From: Sinorhizobium mexicanum
Lineage (GTDB): Bacteria > Pseudomonadota > Alphaproteobacteria > Rhizobiales > Rhizobiaceae
Assembly: GCF_013488225.1 (NCBI RefSeq)
Contig: NZ_CP041238.1
Coordinates: forward strand, 2,319,501-2,383,500
Direction: 5' to 3'
Length of the DNA: 64,000 nt
Part shown: positions 36,385 to 46,098 of the stretch, piece after piece
Position numbering within the stretch: the stretch's first letter is position 1
Layout: each line of letters starts with the position of its first letter
Program-made: the position numbers and the translations under genes
Notes under the pieces: generated by a model
Told to the model about the DNA's origin: nothing
The model's input: only the letters and a program-made list of their open reading frames with translations
The model's database searches: none

Positions 36385-36776
36385 CCCTGACAGATGGCAG
36401 GTCTCCTGGCTCACGGCGTCACAACCTTCAAGAAGATTGCATTCAAGCGATCGCTGAACACAAGCCTCCGAAAGCCGAACGGGCCCGCCTCGCCTTCCCG
36501 GCATATTCGACGTCATGAAAGGCGGACGATTCGTAGAAGAAGAGGCGTCCAGCCCGGCTGATCACGATGCCATGCCAGTGGCTTTTCCGACTTGCCGTCC
36601 GATCCGGCGAGACTGCCCCATGCAGCTCGTCCGAAGCAGGCGACATGCCCGATGGCGAACCCTGACCGTTCTACAGTCGCGGGGTCGGCTGTGATAAGGG
36701 CGCCCGGCGTGGGTCCGCCCCGTCACATTCCCATTTACTCCCCCGCTCCGCTCCGGCGCGGGGGAACCATCCATTG
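36385..36776 (-). ncRNA. cobalamin riboswitch upstream of cobP-W-N-O
   Basis: On the minus strand the conserved elements appear in order: GGTTCCCCC, TAAATGGGAAT (36728-36738), CCCCGCGACTGTAGAACGG, GCCACTGGCATG (36571-36582), GCCGGGAAGGCG (ending near 36502), and the B12 box GCCAGGAGACCTGCC (36396-36410). The order and motifs identify a cobalamin riboswitch. Its span of almost 400 bases is larger than usual because the segments between the last three motifs are about 70-75 bases each. Adenosylcobalamin binding would shut off the operon. Confidence 0.93.
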
Positions 36777-36917
36777 ACGTTAATTATGAAGCGGCACCGG
36801 CAAAGTCAATCGACGCCCTGCGACACATCGGCCCCGAAACACGCCAGCAACCATAACGGACAACCGGAAGCGGCCTTCACCGTGTTGCTATTGCCAACGC
36901 CGCGTGGAAATCCGACA

Positions 36918-36943
36918 TTCCATGAAACGGCAATTTCATGGAA
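36918..36943. promoter_or_regulatory. operator over the RpiR regulator start
   Basis: TTCCATGAAA (36918-36927) and TTTCATGGAA (36934-36943) are perfect inverted arms around CGGCAA. The core ATGAAA-N6-TTTCAT recurs twice upstream of the MFS gene at 38017 and 38046, so it is probably the binding site of this regulator. Confidence 0.75.
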
Positions 36944-36949
36944 TCGACG

Positions 36950-37792
36950 ATGAACGCCAAGGAACGATCCTTTCTCACCCGCGTGCGCGAGGTCCTGCCG
37001 GAACTCCATCCGGCGGAGAGGCGGCTCGGCGACTTCGTCTGCGATTTTCCGGGCGAGATCGCCAGCTATTCCGCGCAGGAACTCGCGGCGCTCGCGCATG
37101 TGTCGAAGGCCACCGTGTCGCGCTTCATCCAGCGGCTCGGCTATGAGAACTACGAGGCGGCGCGCCGCCACGCGCGCGCGGACAAGCAGACCGGATCGCG
37201 GCTGTTCCTGGCGACGGCCGCTGATTCAGCCGGCGAACAATCGGTTGCCGCGCATGTGGCCCAAGGCGTCGCCAACCTGGAAGCCACATTCCTCGCTATA
37301 GCGGAGAGCCAGATAAACGCAGCGTCGCAAGCAATGCTCAAGGCCCGCAAAGTCTGGGTCATCGGCTTTCGCGCCAGCCATTCCTTCGCCACCTATCTTC
37401 AGTGGCAATTGACCCAGGTCATCGAAAACATCACCGCCATTCCGGGCGGCGGACAAACGCTCGGCGAGCACCTCGTCAGCTTCTCGGACGAGGACGTTGT
37501 CATCGTCTTCGGGCTGCGCCGCCGCATCGCGCTCATGGATAGCCTGCTGGCGCAGGTGGAAAAATCCGGCGCAAAATTGCTGTACATTACCGACGAAGGC
37601 GTGCCCTTCCTCGGCCACGCCGCGTGGCATTTCCGCTGCCAGACGCTTGCGCCGGGACCGCTCTTCAACCATGTCTCGGTCATGGCGCTTTGCCACCTGC
37701 TGACGACCCGCTGCATCGAACTCGCAGGCGTCGCCGGCCGAAACCGCCTGCGCGGCATCGAGGCGCTGAACGACGCGCTTGAGGAGCTGTGA
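36950..37792 (+). CDS. RpiR/MurR-family transcriptional regulator
   Basis: 280 residues from the ATG at 36950; the ATG at 36938 lies within the operator and is less likely. The N-terminal HTH includes SAQELAALAHVSKATVSRFIQRLG. A SIS domain from about residue 115 (KVWVIGFRASHSFATYLQW; FSDEDVVIVFGLRRR; KLLYITDEG) normally binds a phosphosugar or related ligand. An inverted-repeat operator covers the start region, so it likely represses itself and, through two identical sites, the downstream MFS-racemase operon. Confidence 0.9.
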   Translation: MNAKERSFLTRVREVLPELHPAERRLGDFVCDFPGEIASYSAQELAALAHVSKATVSRFIQRLGYENYEAARRHARADKQTGSRLFLATAADSAGEQSVAAHVAQGVANLEATFLAIAESQINAASQAMLKARKVWVIGFRASHSFATYLQWQLTQVIENITAIPGGGQTLGEHLVSFSDEDVVIVFGLRRRIALMDSLLAQVEKSGAKLLYITDEGVPFLGHAAWHFRCQTLAPGPLFNHVSVMALCHLLTTRCIELAGVAGRNRLRGIEALNDALEEL

Positions 37793-38016
37793 TCGCTCGC
37801 TGGCGTGTGTGCCCGGCGCTATGGCCATCATTATAAGAAATTGCGTCGGCGGCGATCGACCTTCTATCCGCGGATGAAACTCGCGTTTCACGCTCATTGG
37901 CGCAAAGACTACCTTCCCTCTGGCATTGAGCGAAGATGACCAGAGCACATTGCGTCCGTATGTCCTTGTTACGGCACGTCAAATGCAAATGATCCTTCCA
38001 TGGGCAAAAATTCGTT

Positions 38017-38063
38017 ATGAAATCCTGGTTTCATGTTGTAACTTAATGAAACTGGGTTTTCAT
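38017..38063. promoter_or_regulatory. tandem operators upstream of the MFS-racemase operon
   Basis: ATGAAA-TCCTGG-TTTCAT (38017-38034) and ATGAAA-CTGGGT-TTTCAT (38046-38063) are spaced 29 bases centre to centre, about three helical turns, and end 28 bases before the MFS start. They match the operator at 36918. Confidence 0.75.
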
Positions 38064-38090
38064 ATCTGTTAGCCAACAAGGGGAACAACC

Positions 38091-39554
38091 ATGGCAGCGG
38101 AGAATATGGTGCAATCCGGCAAGACCTCGCCGGTCATTCGACAACTGGAGTCAGCTTTCACCAAGATAGGCGTAACGGGAGCGCACAAGCAGATCCTTGC
38201 TCTCGTTCTGATCGGTTGCCTGTTCGACAGCTTCGAGCAGAACACGATCGGCGTCGCCGGCCCCATCCTGAAGGAGCATTGGGGGCTCACCGGCACTGAC
38301 ATCGGCTTCCTAAACACCATCACTTTCGGCAGCGCCGCGCTTGGCCGGCTGCTGTCCGGCATCCTCGGCGACCGCTATGGCCGGCGTGTGATGCTGACGG
38401 TCAACCTTCTGCTCTTCACGATCGGCTCCGCCGCCTGCGCGCTTGCACCGAATTTCGCGGCGCTCTGCATCGCCCGCGCGATCGTCGGCTTTGGCGTTGG
38501 CGGCGAAATCTCGACGGCCGTGACGATGCTGTCCGAATTCTGCTCGCCGAAATTCCGCGGCACGGCGGCCGGTCTCGTCAACGTCGGCGCCGGCGGCTTC
38601 GGCAATTTCCTCGCCCCGGCCTTCGGCCTGATGGTCTTCACGCTCTTCCCGGGAGAGAATGGCTGGCGCTGGCTGTTCGCCGCGCTTGCCCTGCCCGCGC
38701 TGCTCGCCGTCTTCTATCGTCGCTTCGTGCCGGAGACGCCTCGCTTCCTCGCCTCCCGGAACAAGATCGACGAGGCCAACAAGGTTCTTTCCGTCCTCGC
38801 TTCGGGAACGCTCAGGCCCCGCAACCTGGTCGTCCAGGAATATCTGACGAAAGACCACATCCAGGACGAGGCTCCGGCAAAAAGCGATTGGAAGGAACTC
38901 TTCCGGGCTCCGTTCCTTGGGCGGACCATTCCCGTCGCAATCGCCATCCTGATGAGCTACGGCGCGCAACTCTCCGTGCTGACGCTCATGCCGATGATCT
39001 TCGTTTCGATGGGCTATACGCTTTCCGGCAGCCTGCTCTACAGCATGATCATTCAAAGCGGCAGCGTTCTCGGCGCCATCGCCGCCTCCACCTTCGGCTA
39101 TTACTTCCCGCGCAAGAAGGTCCTGACGCTGGGCGCCGTGTTTGCCTGCCTGGCGGCGGTCTCGATCGCCTATCTCGGCACCAATATCTATCTCGTCCTG
39201 CTGTTCGGCGCCGTCTTCCAGTTCTTCGTGCTGCTGCTCAACACGTCGATCTGGATCTACGCACCGGAGCTCTACCCGACGCGCATCCGCGCCTTCGGCG
39301 TCGCGCTCATCCTGGCCACGGGATCGGCGGCGGGCTCCTTCGTGCCGACGATTTCCGGCGCGCTGTTCGACAGCTACGGCATGGTCGGCGTCTTCGCCCT
39401 GGCAGCGGCGATGTACGCGGTATTCGCCTTCTGCATCCAGCTCGGTCCGGAGACCTACGGCATGTCGATGGAAGATCTTCAACAACCGGCCGAAGCCGAG
39501 CAGCCCAAGGCTGCCCAGCAGCAGGTCCGCGTCGGAGTGGAACTGAGAACGTGA
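38091..39554 (+). CDS. MFS transporter, aromatic-acid/metabolite:H+ symporter type
   Basis: 487 residues with twelve predicted helices. The signature LLSGILGDRYGRRVML follows helix 2, and FVPETPRFLASRNKIDEA follows helix 6, as in the sugar/aromatic acid branch. GAHKQILALVLIGCLFDSFEQN begins helix 1 with an acidic residue. The substrate is not certain; coupling to an Asp/Glu-type racemase homologue suggests an amino acid, hydantoin or related organic acid. It is followed by that gene with a 4-base overlap (GTGA). Confidence 0.9.
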   Translation: MAAENMVQSGKTSPVIRQLESAFTKIGVTGAHKQILALVLIGCLFDSFEQNTIGVAGPILKEHWGLTGTDIGFLNTITFGSAALGRLLSGILGDRYGRRVMLTVNLLLFTIGSAACALAPNFAALCIARAIVGFGVGGEISTAVTMLSEFCSPKFRGTAAGLVNVGAGGFGNFLAPAFGLMVFTLFPGENGWRWLFAALALPALLAVFYRRFVPETPRFLASRNKIDEANKVLSVLASGTLRPRNLVVQEYLTKDHIQDEAPAKSDWKELFRAPFLGRTIPVAIAILMSYGAQLSVLTLMPMIFVSMGYTLSGSLLYSMIIQSGSVLGAIAASTFGYYFPRKKVLTLGAVFACLAAVSIAYLGTNIYLVLLFGAVFQFFVLLLNTSIWIYAPELYPTRIRAFGVALILATGSAAGSFVPTISGALFDSYGMVGVFALAAAMYAVFAFCIQLGPETYGMSMEDLQQPAEAEQPKAAQQQVRVGVELRT

Positions 39555-40210
39555 CCTCGCACATCCTCCTCATCAATCCCAACAGCTCCCGCGCGTCGAG
39601 CGACATGATGGTCTCCATCGCGCGCAAGGCTGCAACCGGGCGCTCGGCCGTGGCAGTTGCCACGGCCGAGCGGAACCCCCTGATGATCGTGACCCCGGAG
39701 CAGCTGCGGCTCGCCGCCGCCGAGGTCACCGAGATCGGCTCGAACCACGAGCCCGGCTGCCTCGGCATCATCGTCAGCGCCTTCGGAGATCCGGGCCTCG
39801 CCGCGCTCAGAGAACGCGTCGCCGTCCCGGTCGTCGGGATCTGCGAAGCGTCCATGATCGAAGCCTCGCGTGCGGGGCGCAGGTTCGGCGTTGCGACCAC
39901 GACGCCGGACCTCCTGGAGGCGATCGGTGATCGCGCCCGCGACCTCGGCCTTTGGCACCTTTATACCGGCATTCGCTGTACGCCCGGCGACCCTGTCGCC
40001 GTCGCTGCGGACGAAAGATTGCTCAAGCTGTCGCTGGCGGAAGCGGTGCGTGATTGCATCGAAATCGACGGCGCCGAAGCCGTCATAATCGGTGGCGGCC
40101 CGCTCGGACAGGCGGCCGAGCAACTGCAGCCGCTCTTTGGAACACCGATCATCGCCCCTATCCCCGCAGCCGTCGAACGGGTCTTCGAACTCATGCAGGT
40201 GAACGCTTAA
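39551..40210 (+). CDS. Asp/Glu/hydantoin racemase-like protein lacking both catalytic cysteines
   Basis: 219 residues from a GTG overlapping the MFS stop. It starts HILLINPNSSRASSDMM, typical of the hydantoin racemase branch. In that family the two catalytic cysteines lie in a CFGDPG-like motif and a LGCAG-like motif. Here the positions read SAFGDPGL (Ala77) and IIGGGPLG (Gly182). GICEASMIEASR with Cys98 is retained but is not a catalytic site. So it may be non-racemising, for example an isomerase or lyase variant, or a binding protein. Confidence 0.85.
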   Translation: MTSHILLINPNSSRASSDMMVSIARKAATGRSAVAVATAERNPLMIVTPEQLRLAAAEVTEIGSNHEPGCLGIIVSAFGDPGLAALRERVAVPVVGICEASMIEASRAGRRFGVATTTPDLLEAIGDRARDLGLWHLYTGIRCTPGDPVAVAADERLLKLSLAEAVRDCIEIDGAEAVIIGGGPLGQAAEQLQPLFGTPIIAPIPAAVERVFELMQVNA

Positions 40211-40232
40211 AGGGGCCAGGGAGCCGGATGCC

Positions 40233-41990
40233 CTATTCAACCAGCGGGAATCCCGCCTTGCGCAGCCCGTCGATGAGATGCGCATAGTGATCGGGATCGA
40301 CATAGGGCGTGAGGATCTTCCAGTAATGGGCGATGTCGGCCGGTACGTTGGCCATGATTTCCGGAATGAGCTCGCGCGCCTCCTCGTGGTGGCCAAGCTG
40401 TCCGAGGCACGCCAGAAGCACGACCCGGTTGAAATAGGCCCGGCGGAGTGAAATGCCGCGTTCCGAGTAATGCAGCGCCTCTTCGTAGTTGCCGAGATGA
40501 TAGTGGGCAAGCGCCATATGGTTGAGGAATAGATAGGTCAGCGGATCGTGCGGACTGAGCCTCAGGGCCATGTGGAGCGGATCGAGCGCCTCGGCGAAAT
40601 GTCCCGCGAAAATCCGGGCCCAGCCGAGTCCCATATGCGCGAGCGCCAGGTTGGGATTGAGGTCGATCGCCCGCTGCGCCTCTTCCACGGCCGCAGGCGC
40701 TCGGTGCGCCACGAAATGGGCAAGGCACATGGTGTAGTGCGAATAGGGGTCGCGCTCTTCCAGCGCGACAGCACGCTCGGCCGCCGCGTAGAGCTCGGCG
40801 CTGTCGCGGTCGACATCGTCGCTGAAGCCGTGGAAGCAGCGTGCGTAGAGCGAGCGGGCGAGCATCATATGCGCGCGGCCGAAATCGGGGTCGAGAGCTA
40901 TCGCCCGCCGATGCCAGACCAGCGCTTCCTTGAAGTGCTCTGCGGTATCCTGCGCATTGTGCAGCCACGTGCCGCGCATGTGACACTCATAGGCATCGAG
41001 GTTGTTGGTGGGACTGAACTGGGCACGCCGGCTCTCCCCGATGAGGATTTCCGGTTCGATGGCGCCGACGACGTTCTGTGTGAGTTCGTCCTGGATGGCG
41101 AAGATATCCGCAAGTTCGCGGTCGTAGCGCTGGGCCCAGAGATGGACGCCGGTCTCGGCTTCGATGAGCTGCCCGGTCACGCGCACACGGTTCCCCGCCC
41201 GGCGCACGCTGCCCTCGACGATGTAGCGCACGCCAAGATCGCGGCCGACCTGCTTCACATCAACGGCGCGCCCCTTGTAGGCGAAGGACGAGTTGCGGGC
41301 GATGACGAAGAACCAGCGGTAGAGCGAAAGTGCGGTGATGATGTCCTCGGTGAGCCCGTCGGCAAAATATTCCTGCTCCGGGTCGCCCGACATGTTGACG
41401 AAGGGAAGGACGACGATCGAGGGCTTGTCCGGAAGGACGAGCGGCCCGCCGAGCACGCCGGCATCGACCGGGTCCTCGCGACGCCAGTCGACCCTGTGCA
41501 CCGGGACTGGACGCGGAATGTTCTTGAGATTCCGGTCGCCAAGGTGAACCACCGGGAAATCGAGCTTGCCCTCGATCTGGTCGTGAAGCGCACCTGAGAT
41601 GCAGATCCCGCCCGGCAGCGCGACTTCCTGCAGCCGGGCAGCCACATTGACGCCGTCGCCGAGAAGATTGTCGCCGTCGACGACGACATCGCCAAGGTTG
41701 AGCCCGATGCGAAACTCCATCCGGTGGTCGGGGGGAAGATCGGCATTGCGGCGATGCAGCACACGCTGGATGGCGACGGCGGCGCGCACGGCCTGCACCG
41801 CACTGTGGAACTCCGCCACGACGCTGTCGCCGGCCGAACCGAATATGCGCCCGCCATGTTCGGCGACGAGATCTCGGATCGCGGCGCTATAGGTACCAAG
41901 CGTCGCAAGCGCGCCCTCCTCGTCGGCAGCGACGAGCCGGCTGTAACCAGCAACGTCGGCGGCAAGGATCACTGCGAGCTTCCGTTCCAC
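40233..41990 (-). CDS. class III adenylate/guanylate cyclase with TPR domain
   Basis: 585 residues. The N-terminal cyclase domain retains the metal-binding aspartates in LAADVAGYSRL and FGSAGDSVVAEF, and NVAARL supplies the Asn and Arg. From about residue 190 a TolB/CadC-like segment (IVVLPFVNMSGDPEQEYFADG in short form) leads into TPR repeats to the C-terminus (HMMLARSLYARCF; ALAHMGLGWARIFAGHF). This is the common rhizobial cyclase-TPR architecture. It may make cAMP. It is convergent with the racemase operon. Confidence 0.93.
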   Translation of the reverse strand: MERKLAVILAADVAGYSRLVAADEEGALATLGTYSAAIRDLVAEHGGRIFGSAGDSVVAEFHSAVQAVRAAVAIQRVLHRRNADLPPDHRMEFRIGLNLGDVVVDGDNLLGDGVNVAARLQEVALPGGICISGALHDQIEGKLDFPVVHLGDRNLKNIPRPVPVHRVDWRREDPVDAGVLGGPLVLPDKPSIVVLPFVNMSGDPEQEYFADGLTEDIITALSLYRWFFVIARNSSFAYKGRAVDVKQVGRDLGVRYIVEGSVRRAGNRVRVTGQLIEAETGVHLWAQRYDRELADIFAIQDELTQNVVGAIEPEILIGESRRAQFSPTNNLDAYECHMRGTWLHNAQDTAEHFKEALVWHRRAIALDPDFGRAHMMLARSLYARCFHGFSDDVDRDSAELYAAAERAVALEERDPYSHYTMCLAHFVAHRAPAAVEEAQRAIDLNPNLALAHMGLGWARIFAGHFAEALDPLHMALRLSPHDPLTYLFLNHMALAHYHLGNYEEALHYSERGISLRRAYFNRVVLLACLGQLGHHEEARELIPEIMANVPADIAHYWKILTPYVDPDHYAHLIDGLRKAGFPLVE

Positions 41991-42074
41991 GGGGACAGCC
42001 GCTCCTGCGGCGTATGGCCAGGATATTTCAACCGTAGCTTAAATGCCGAAGGCGGAGAAGCAACAAATTGGTAG

Positions 42075-42178
42075 CTACAGCAGCGCGTCTTGTCAGGCGC
42101 GCAAAGGGCGCTGTAGCACTTCGAGTTGGTGCATGATTTCGTCCCTAAATCGGCTACGATTTAAGGAAACATGCAGGT
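42075..42178 (+). repeat. dispersed palindromic repeat, family A (copy 3)
   Basis: GCGCGTCTTGTCAGGCGCGC, CTGTAGCACTTCGAGTTG, GCATGATTTCGTCCCTAAATCGGC..GATTTAAGGAAACATGCAG. The inverted arms TAAATCG..CGATTTA are clear. It lies between cobQ and the cyclase gene. Confidence 0.88.
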
Positions 42179-42220
42179 GGCGGCGCCGCGTACTGGTCTC
42201 TCCGGCGCTTTGCCGCCGCC

Positions 42221-43693
42221 TCACCCGGCCCTGTGCTCGCCGCCGAGTAGCCGGTCTAGCCAGGCAGGATCGAGCACCGCTTCGAGCTCGCCGGCGATAT
42301 CGTCGAGCGCCGCATCCACGGACTGGCGATAGTTACCGCCGCCACCTTCGATGCCAAAGCTCTTGAGCAGAGCCGCCCGGTAGGCGTCGCTGGCGAAAAG
42401 CCCGTGGAGGTAGGTGCCCATAATTTTGCCGTCGGCGGACATCGCCCCGTCACGGCGACCGTCTATCGAGACCGGCGCGCGGTCGCAATCGGTGCCCGTT
42501 GTCTTGCCGAGATGGATCTCGTAGCCGTCGAGCGGGACGTCATGTTCGAGCGACCAGGCGCGGCTGTTGCGTACGGTCTTTTCCGGCGCCATTTCCGTTT
42601 CGACGGCAAGCAGGCCGAGGCCGGCGATCTCGCGCTCACCGCCTTCGATGCCGAGCGGATCGGTGACGCGCGCGCCGAGCATCTGGTAGCCACCGCAGAT
42701 TCCGATAACCCGGCCCCCGCGCCGCAAGTGACGCTCGAGATCCCCGTCCCAGCCCCCGGCGCGAAAATCCTTGAGGTCGGCAATTGTCGATTTCGAGCCG
42801 GGAATGATGACGAGCCCGGCATCGTCCGGAAGCGGCGTGCCGGGCCGGACGAAGACGAGGTCGACTTCCGGCTCGGCGATCAGCGGATCGAGATCGTCGA
42901 AATTGGCGATCCGCGACAGGACCGGCACTGCGACCTTCAGTGCCCTGCCGCCGCCGCGCGCGAGCTTTTCGAGCACCACCGAATCCTCGGCCGGCAGCAG
43001 CGCGGCACTTTTCAGCCATGGCACCACGCCGAAGCAGGGCCATCCGGTGAAGCGATGAACGGCGGCAATGCCATCGTCGAAGAGAGTTACGTCGCCGCGG
43101 AACTTGTTGATGAGATAGCCGCTGACCATGCGCCGATCTTCTTCCGGAAGAATCGCATGCGTGCCGACGAGCGACGCGATGACGCCGCCGCGGTCGATGT
43201 CGCCGACAAGCACCACCGGCACACCCGCCCGCGTGGCGAAACCCATGTTGGCGATATCGCCGGCGCGGAGATTGATTTCGGCCGGCGACCCCGCGCCTTC
43301 GACGATGACAAGATCCGCGCCGGCGGTGACCAGTTCGAAACTTTCCATCACCGCGCCGATGAGCTTCGGCTTCAGCGCCTGGTATTCCCTGCCCTTCGCC
43401 TGACCCGCCACCTTGCCCTGCAGGATGATCTGGCTGCCGATGTTCGATTGCGGCTTCAACAGCACCGGGTTCATATGCACAGAGGACGGCACGCGCGCAG
43501 CCAGCGACTGCAGCCATTGCGCCCGGCCGATCTCGCCGCCGTCGTCGGAAACGGCGGCGTTGTTCGACATGTTCTGCGGCTTGAACGGCCTGACCTTCAG
43601 CCCGCGATTGGTAGCGAGCCGGCAGAGCCCAGCCACCAATACCGATTTTCCGACATCCGAGCCGGTTCCCTGCAGCATGATCGTCTGTGTCAT
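42221..43693 (-). CDS. cobQ: CobQ, cobyric acid synthase
   Basis: 490 residues. The N-terminal P-loop-like domain begins [21 protein letters not shown]. The C-terminal glutaminase domain has Cys in [13 protein letters not shown] and a His in [11 protein letters not shown]. It amidates the b, d, e and g carboxylates of adenosylcobyrinic acid a,c-diamide. It stands alone on the minus strand, away from the other two cob operons, with no recognised riboswitch in its 245-base upstream gap. Confidence 0.97.
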   Translation of the reverse strand: MTQTIMLQGTGSDVGKSVLVAGLCRLATNRGLKVRPFKPQNMSNNAAVSDDGGEIGRAQWLQSLAARVPSSVHMNPVLLKPQSNIGSQIILQGKVAGQAKGREYQALKPKLIGAVMESFELVTAGADLVIVEGAGSPAEINLRAGDIANMGFATRAGVPVVLVGDIDRGGVIASLVGTHAILPEEDRRMVSGYLINKFRGDVTLFDDGIAAVHRFTGWPCFGVVPWLKSAALLPAEDSVVLEKLARGGGRALKVAVPVLSRIANFDDLDPLIAEPEVDLVFVRPGTPLPDDAGLVIIPGSKSTIADLKDFRAGGWDGDLERHLRRGGRVIGICGGYQMLGARVTDPLGIEGGEREIAGLGLLAVETEMAPEKTVRNSRAWSLEHDVPLDGYEIHLGKTTGTDCDRAPVSIDGRRDGAMSADGKIMGTYLHGLFASDAYRAALLKSFGIEGGGGNYRQSVDAALDDIAGELEAVLDPAWLDRLLGGEHRAG

Positions 43694-43938
43694 GCGGCCC
43701 CCGTAACATCGAAACCATCGCGCGCAAAGGCCCGTTTTCGACGCGATTCAGCCTCATTTCGCCATGCACAGTCACGGCCCGTTTCGGGCGCTAATGAAGC
43801 TTGTTCGAAATTGCGACAAAACTAGCAAAATTGCGACATGCGATGGCGACATTGGCATTTAAATTCCACCCGCTCGCGCCTATATCGACGCCATCGAAAC
43901 AACCCCGGGCGAGACCCGGACTCCCAAGGTAGAAAGCC

Positions 43939-44082
43939 ATGCTGTTCGTCTTCAGCAAACCCAATTTCGTTCAGATTGCCTGGAACTCCAAGGCGCCGTC
44001 TAGCCAATCCCGCGTGCGCAATGTCGAGATGGATGCGCCTCGCGGCCCGCTCGGTTTCATCCGCACGTCCAACATCGGATAA
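43939..44082 (+). CDS. 47-residue small ORF with terminator
   Basis: ATG at 43939, with AAGGTAGAAAG upstream, reads 47 codons to TAA at 44080-44082. It begins MLFVFSKPNFVQIAWNSKAP and ends GFIRTSNIG. There is no signal peptide or domain I recognise. A strong intrinsic terminator (44102-44130) follows 19 bases after the stop, so a discrete short transcript is likely. It could be a small protein or a small RNA whose ORF is accidental. Confidence 0.5.
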   Translation: MLFVFSKPNFVQIAWNSKAPSSQSRVRNVEMDAPRGPLGFIRTSNIG

Positions 44083-44101
44083 TCGGGCGCTTTCCCGCTT
44101 C

Positions 44102-44130
44102 AAGCCGCTTCTTTCGGGGCGGCTTTTTTG
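44102..44130 (+). terminator. intrinsic terminator
   Basis: AAGCCGC (44102-44108) and GCGGCTT (44119-44125) pair around a 10-base loop and are followed by TTTTTG. Confidence 0.85.
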
Positions 44131-44837
44131 TTGTCCGATTTTCAGGGGAATGGTCCATAACGCGAAGACCGCACCCGACCTCCTGCGAGGGGATGCGGCC
44201 GCCAGAATAACGCATGGTCTCTCCGGCACAACACACCGGAAATCGCTGCACTACTCAGAACGCGGAATGTTGCAGGTCCGGTACGCAACACCTGATCCGG
44301 ACCTGCGGCAGTCGCCCGCCGCAGGCAAACAATTAGCCTGACATCGTTACCGGATGGTTATTGATCATTTAAGCAATGGTGAATCGCGGATTTTTTTGAT
44401 TTTTTTTCGAGACATTCTCGGGCGGATACCCGGACGCAATCGCGACAGGAAACGTCCCGATTGAAGCAGGATCACAGGAGACGCAGTTCCCCGAGCCGCA
44501 TTTTGCGGCAATTTTGTCGTAAATGCTCAATTTGCGGCCAGACCGGCAAGAAAGCGCACGCAAGACGGCGAGACCGTTCGACACGACAGGTCGATTGAAG
44601 AGGTTGATTTCTCTTCGGGAATACTTAGGCTGCCAGAGCGGTGAAGAGGAGATCCGGCCGACGACAGGGTTCCGCGGCCAGGATTGGAAAGAACTCCCAC
44701 ACTGCCGCAGCGGGGCGTGATTTTGGCCTTCCGGTGCCGAACCTCAGGCTGCTTACTGAATAATCGGGTGTCGGGCGGCAGTAAACCTGCGGCACCCTCG
44801 ATCGTTGGCTGCACAAAGACTGGGAGGTCTTGCAAAC
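44131..44837. other. 700-base gap upstream of the betaine transporter
   Basis: No convincing gene. It has AT-rich runs at 44388-44412 and short open frames with no ribosome site or recognisable product. It probably holds the transporter promoter and leader. Confidence 0.5.
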
Positions 44838-45836
44838 ATGAAGAAGCTCCTCGCGTCCACCTTTCTCGCCGTGGGCCTTTACGCCGTGGCGGGCTCGGCG
44901 CAAGCCGCGGAATGCGGCGAAGTCAGCATTGCGGAAATGAATTGGGCCTCGGCGGGCGTCGCCGCCCATGTCGACAAGTTCATCCTCGAAAACGGATATG
45001 GTTGCACCGTGGAGCTCGTCACCGGCGACACGATGCCGACCTTCGCCTCGATGAACGAGAAAGCGCAGCCCGACATGGCGCCGGAACTCTGGGTCAACGC
45101 CGTGCGCACGCCCCTCGACGCAGCGATCAAGGAAGGCCGCCTTATCCAGGCCGCGCCCCTGTTGAGCGAAGGCGGCGTCGAAGGATGGTGGATACCGAAG
45201 TTCCTCGCCGACGCGCACCCGGACATCAAGACAGTGCAGGACGCTCTGAAGCATCCGGACCTGTTCCCGGCACCGGAAAATCCGTCCACCGCCGCAATCC
45301 ACAATTGCCCCTCCGGATGGAACTGCCAGGTCTCGACCGCCAATCTCTTCAAGGCGCTGGAAGCCGAAAAGGCCGGATTCGAGCTGGTCGATACCGGCTC
45401 GACCGCCGGCCTGGACGGCTCCATTGCCAATGCCTTCGAGAAGAAGACCGGCTGGCTCGGCTACTATTGGGCTCCGACCGCCATACTTGGCAAATATGAA
45501 ATGACCCGCCTCTCCTTCGGCGTCGACCACGACAAGAAGGAGTGGGACGCCTGCACCGCCGTTCCCGATTGCCCGAACCCGAAGGTCAATTCCTATCCGG
45601 TCTCGGACGTCTACACGGTCGTGACGAAGTCCTTCGCGGATAAGGCCAGCGTCGCCATGGACTACGTCAAGGTACGCAAGTGGGATAACGGCACGGTGAA
45701 CAAGGTTCTGGCATGGATGGACCAGAATCAGGGCACCAACGAGGACGCGGCCAAGCACTTCCTCGAGGAGTTTCCCGACATGTGGACGCAGTGGGTCAGT
45801 CCCGAGGTGGCCGAGAAGGTCAAGTTAGCCCTCTGA
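44838..45836 (+). CDS. glycine betaine/proline-type ABC transporter, substrate-binding protein
   Basis: 332 residues with a Sec signal peptide (MKKLLASTFLAVGLYAVAG, cleavage after QAA near residue 24). It belongs to the OpuAC/ProX substrate-binding family: AEMNWASAGVAAHVDKFIL and DMAPELWVN, with Trp residues (GWWIPKF; SGWNCQ; GYYWAPTAIL) suitable for a quaternary-ammonium cage. Four Cys may form disulfides. It heads a transporter operon with the permease and ATPase. The likely cargo is glycine betaine or a relative. Confidence 0.92.
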   Translation: MKKLLASTFLAVGLYAVAGSAQAAECGEVSIAEMNWASAGVAAHVDKFILENGYGCTVELVTGDTMPTFASMNEKAQPDMAPELWVNAVRTPLDAAIKEGRLIQAAPLLSEGGVEGWWIPKFLADAHPDIKTVQDALKHPDLFPAPENPSTAAIHNCPSGWNCQVSTANLFKALEAEKAGFELVDTGSTAGLDGSIANAFEKKTGWLGYYWAPTAILGKYEMTRLSFGVDHDKKEWDACTAVPDCPNPKVNSYPVSDVYTVVTKSFADKASVAMDYVKVRKWDNGTVNKVLAWMDQNQGTNEDAAKHFLEEFPDMWTQWVSPEVAEKVKLAL

Positions 45837-46098
45837 CAAGAAGGCCGCGGTGGACGGCTGCCGGACATCCGGCCGCCGCGCCCCGCGCCTCGGAAGGCAA
45901 TTGCGCGCTCATTGAGCTAACAGCGGCGAAGTGCTTGCTCTAACGTCGCAAACAGTAAAGCGGCAATGTCGTTCCGCTGTCACATTTCTCGCGCCGGGAC
46001 ACTTAAGAGGTCACGAGCAAGTCTGCGCAGGGCGACCGCATTGCGGCATCCCAAGACGCAGCCGGCGATATAAGACTTCCGGCCGGAAGGGGGAAAAA

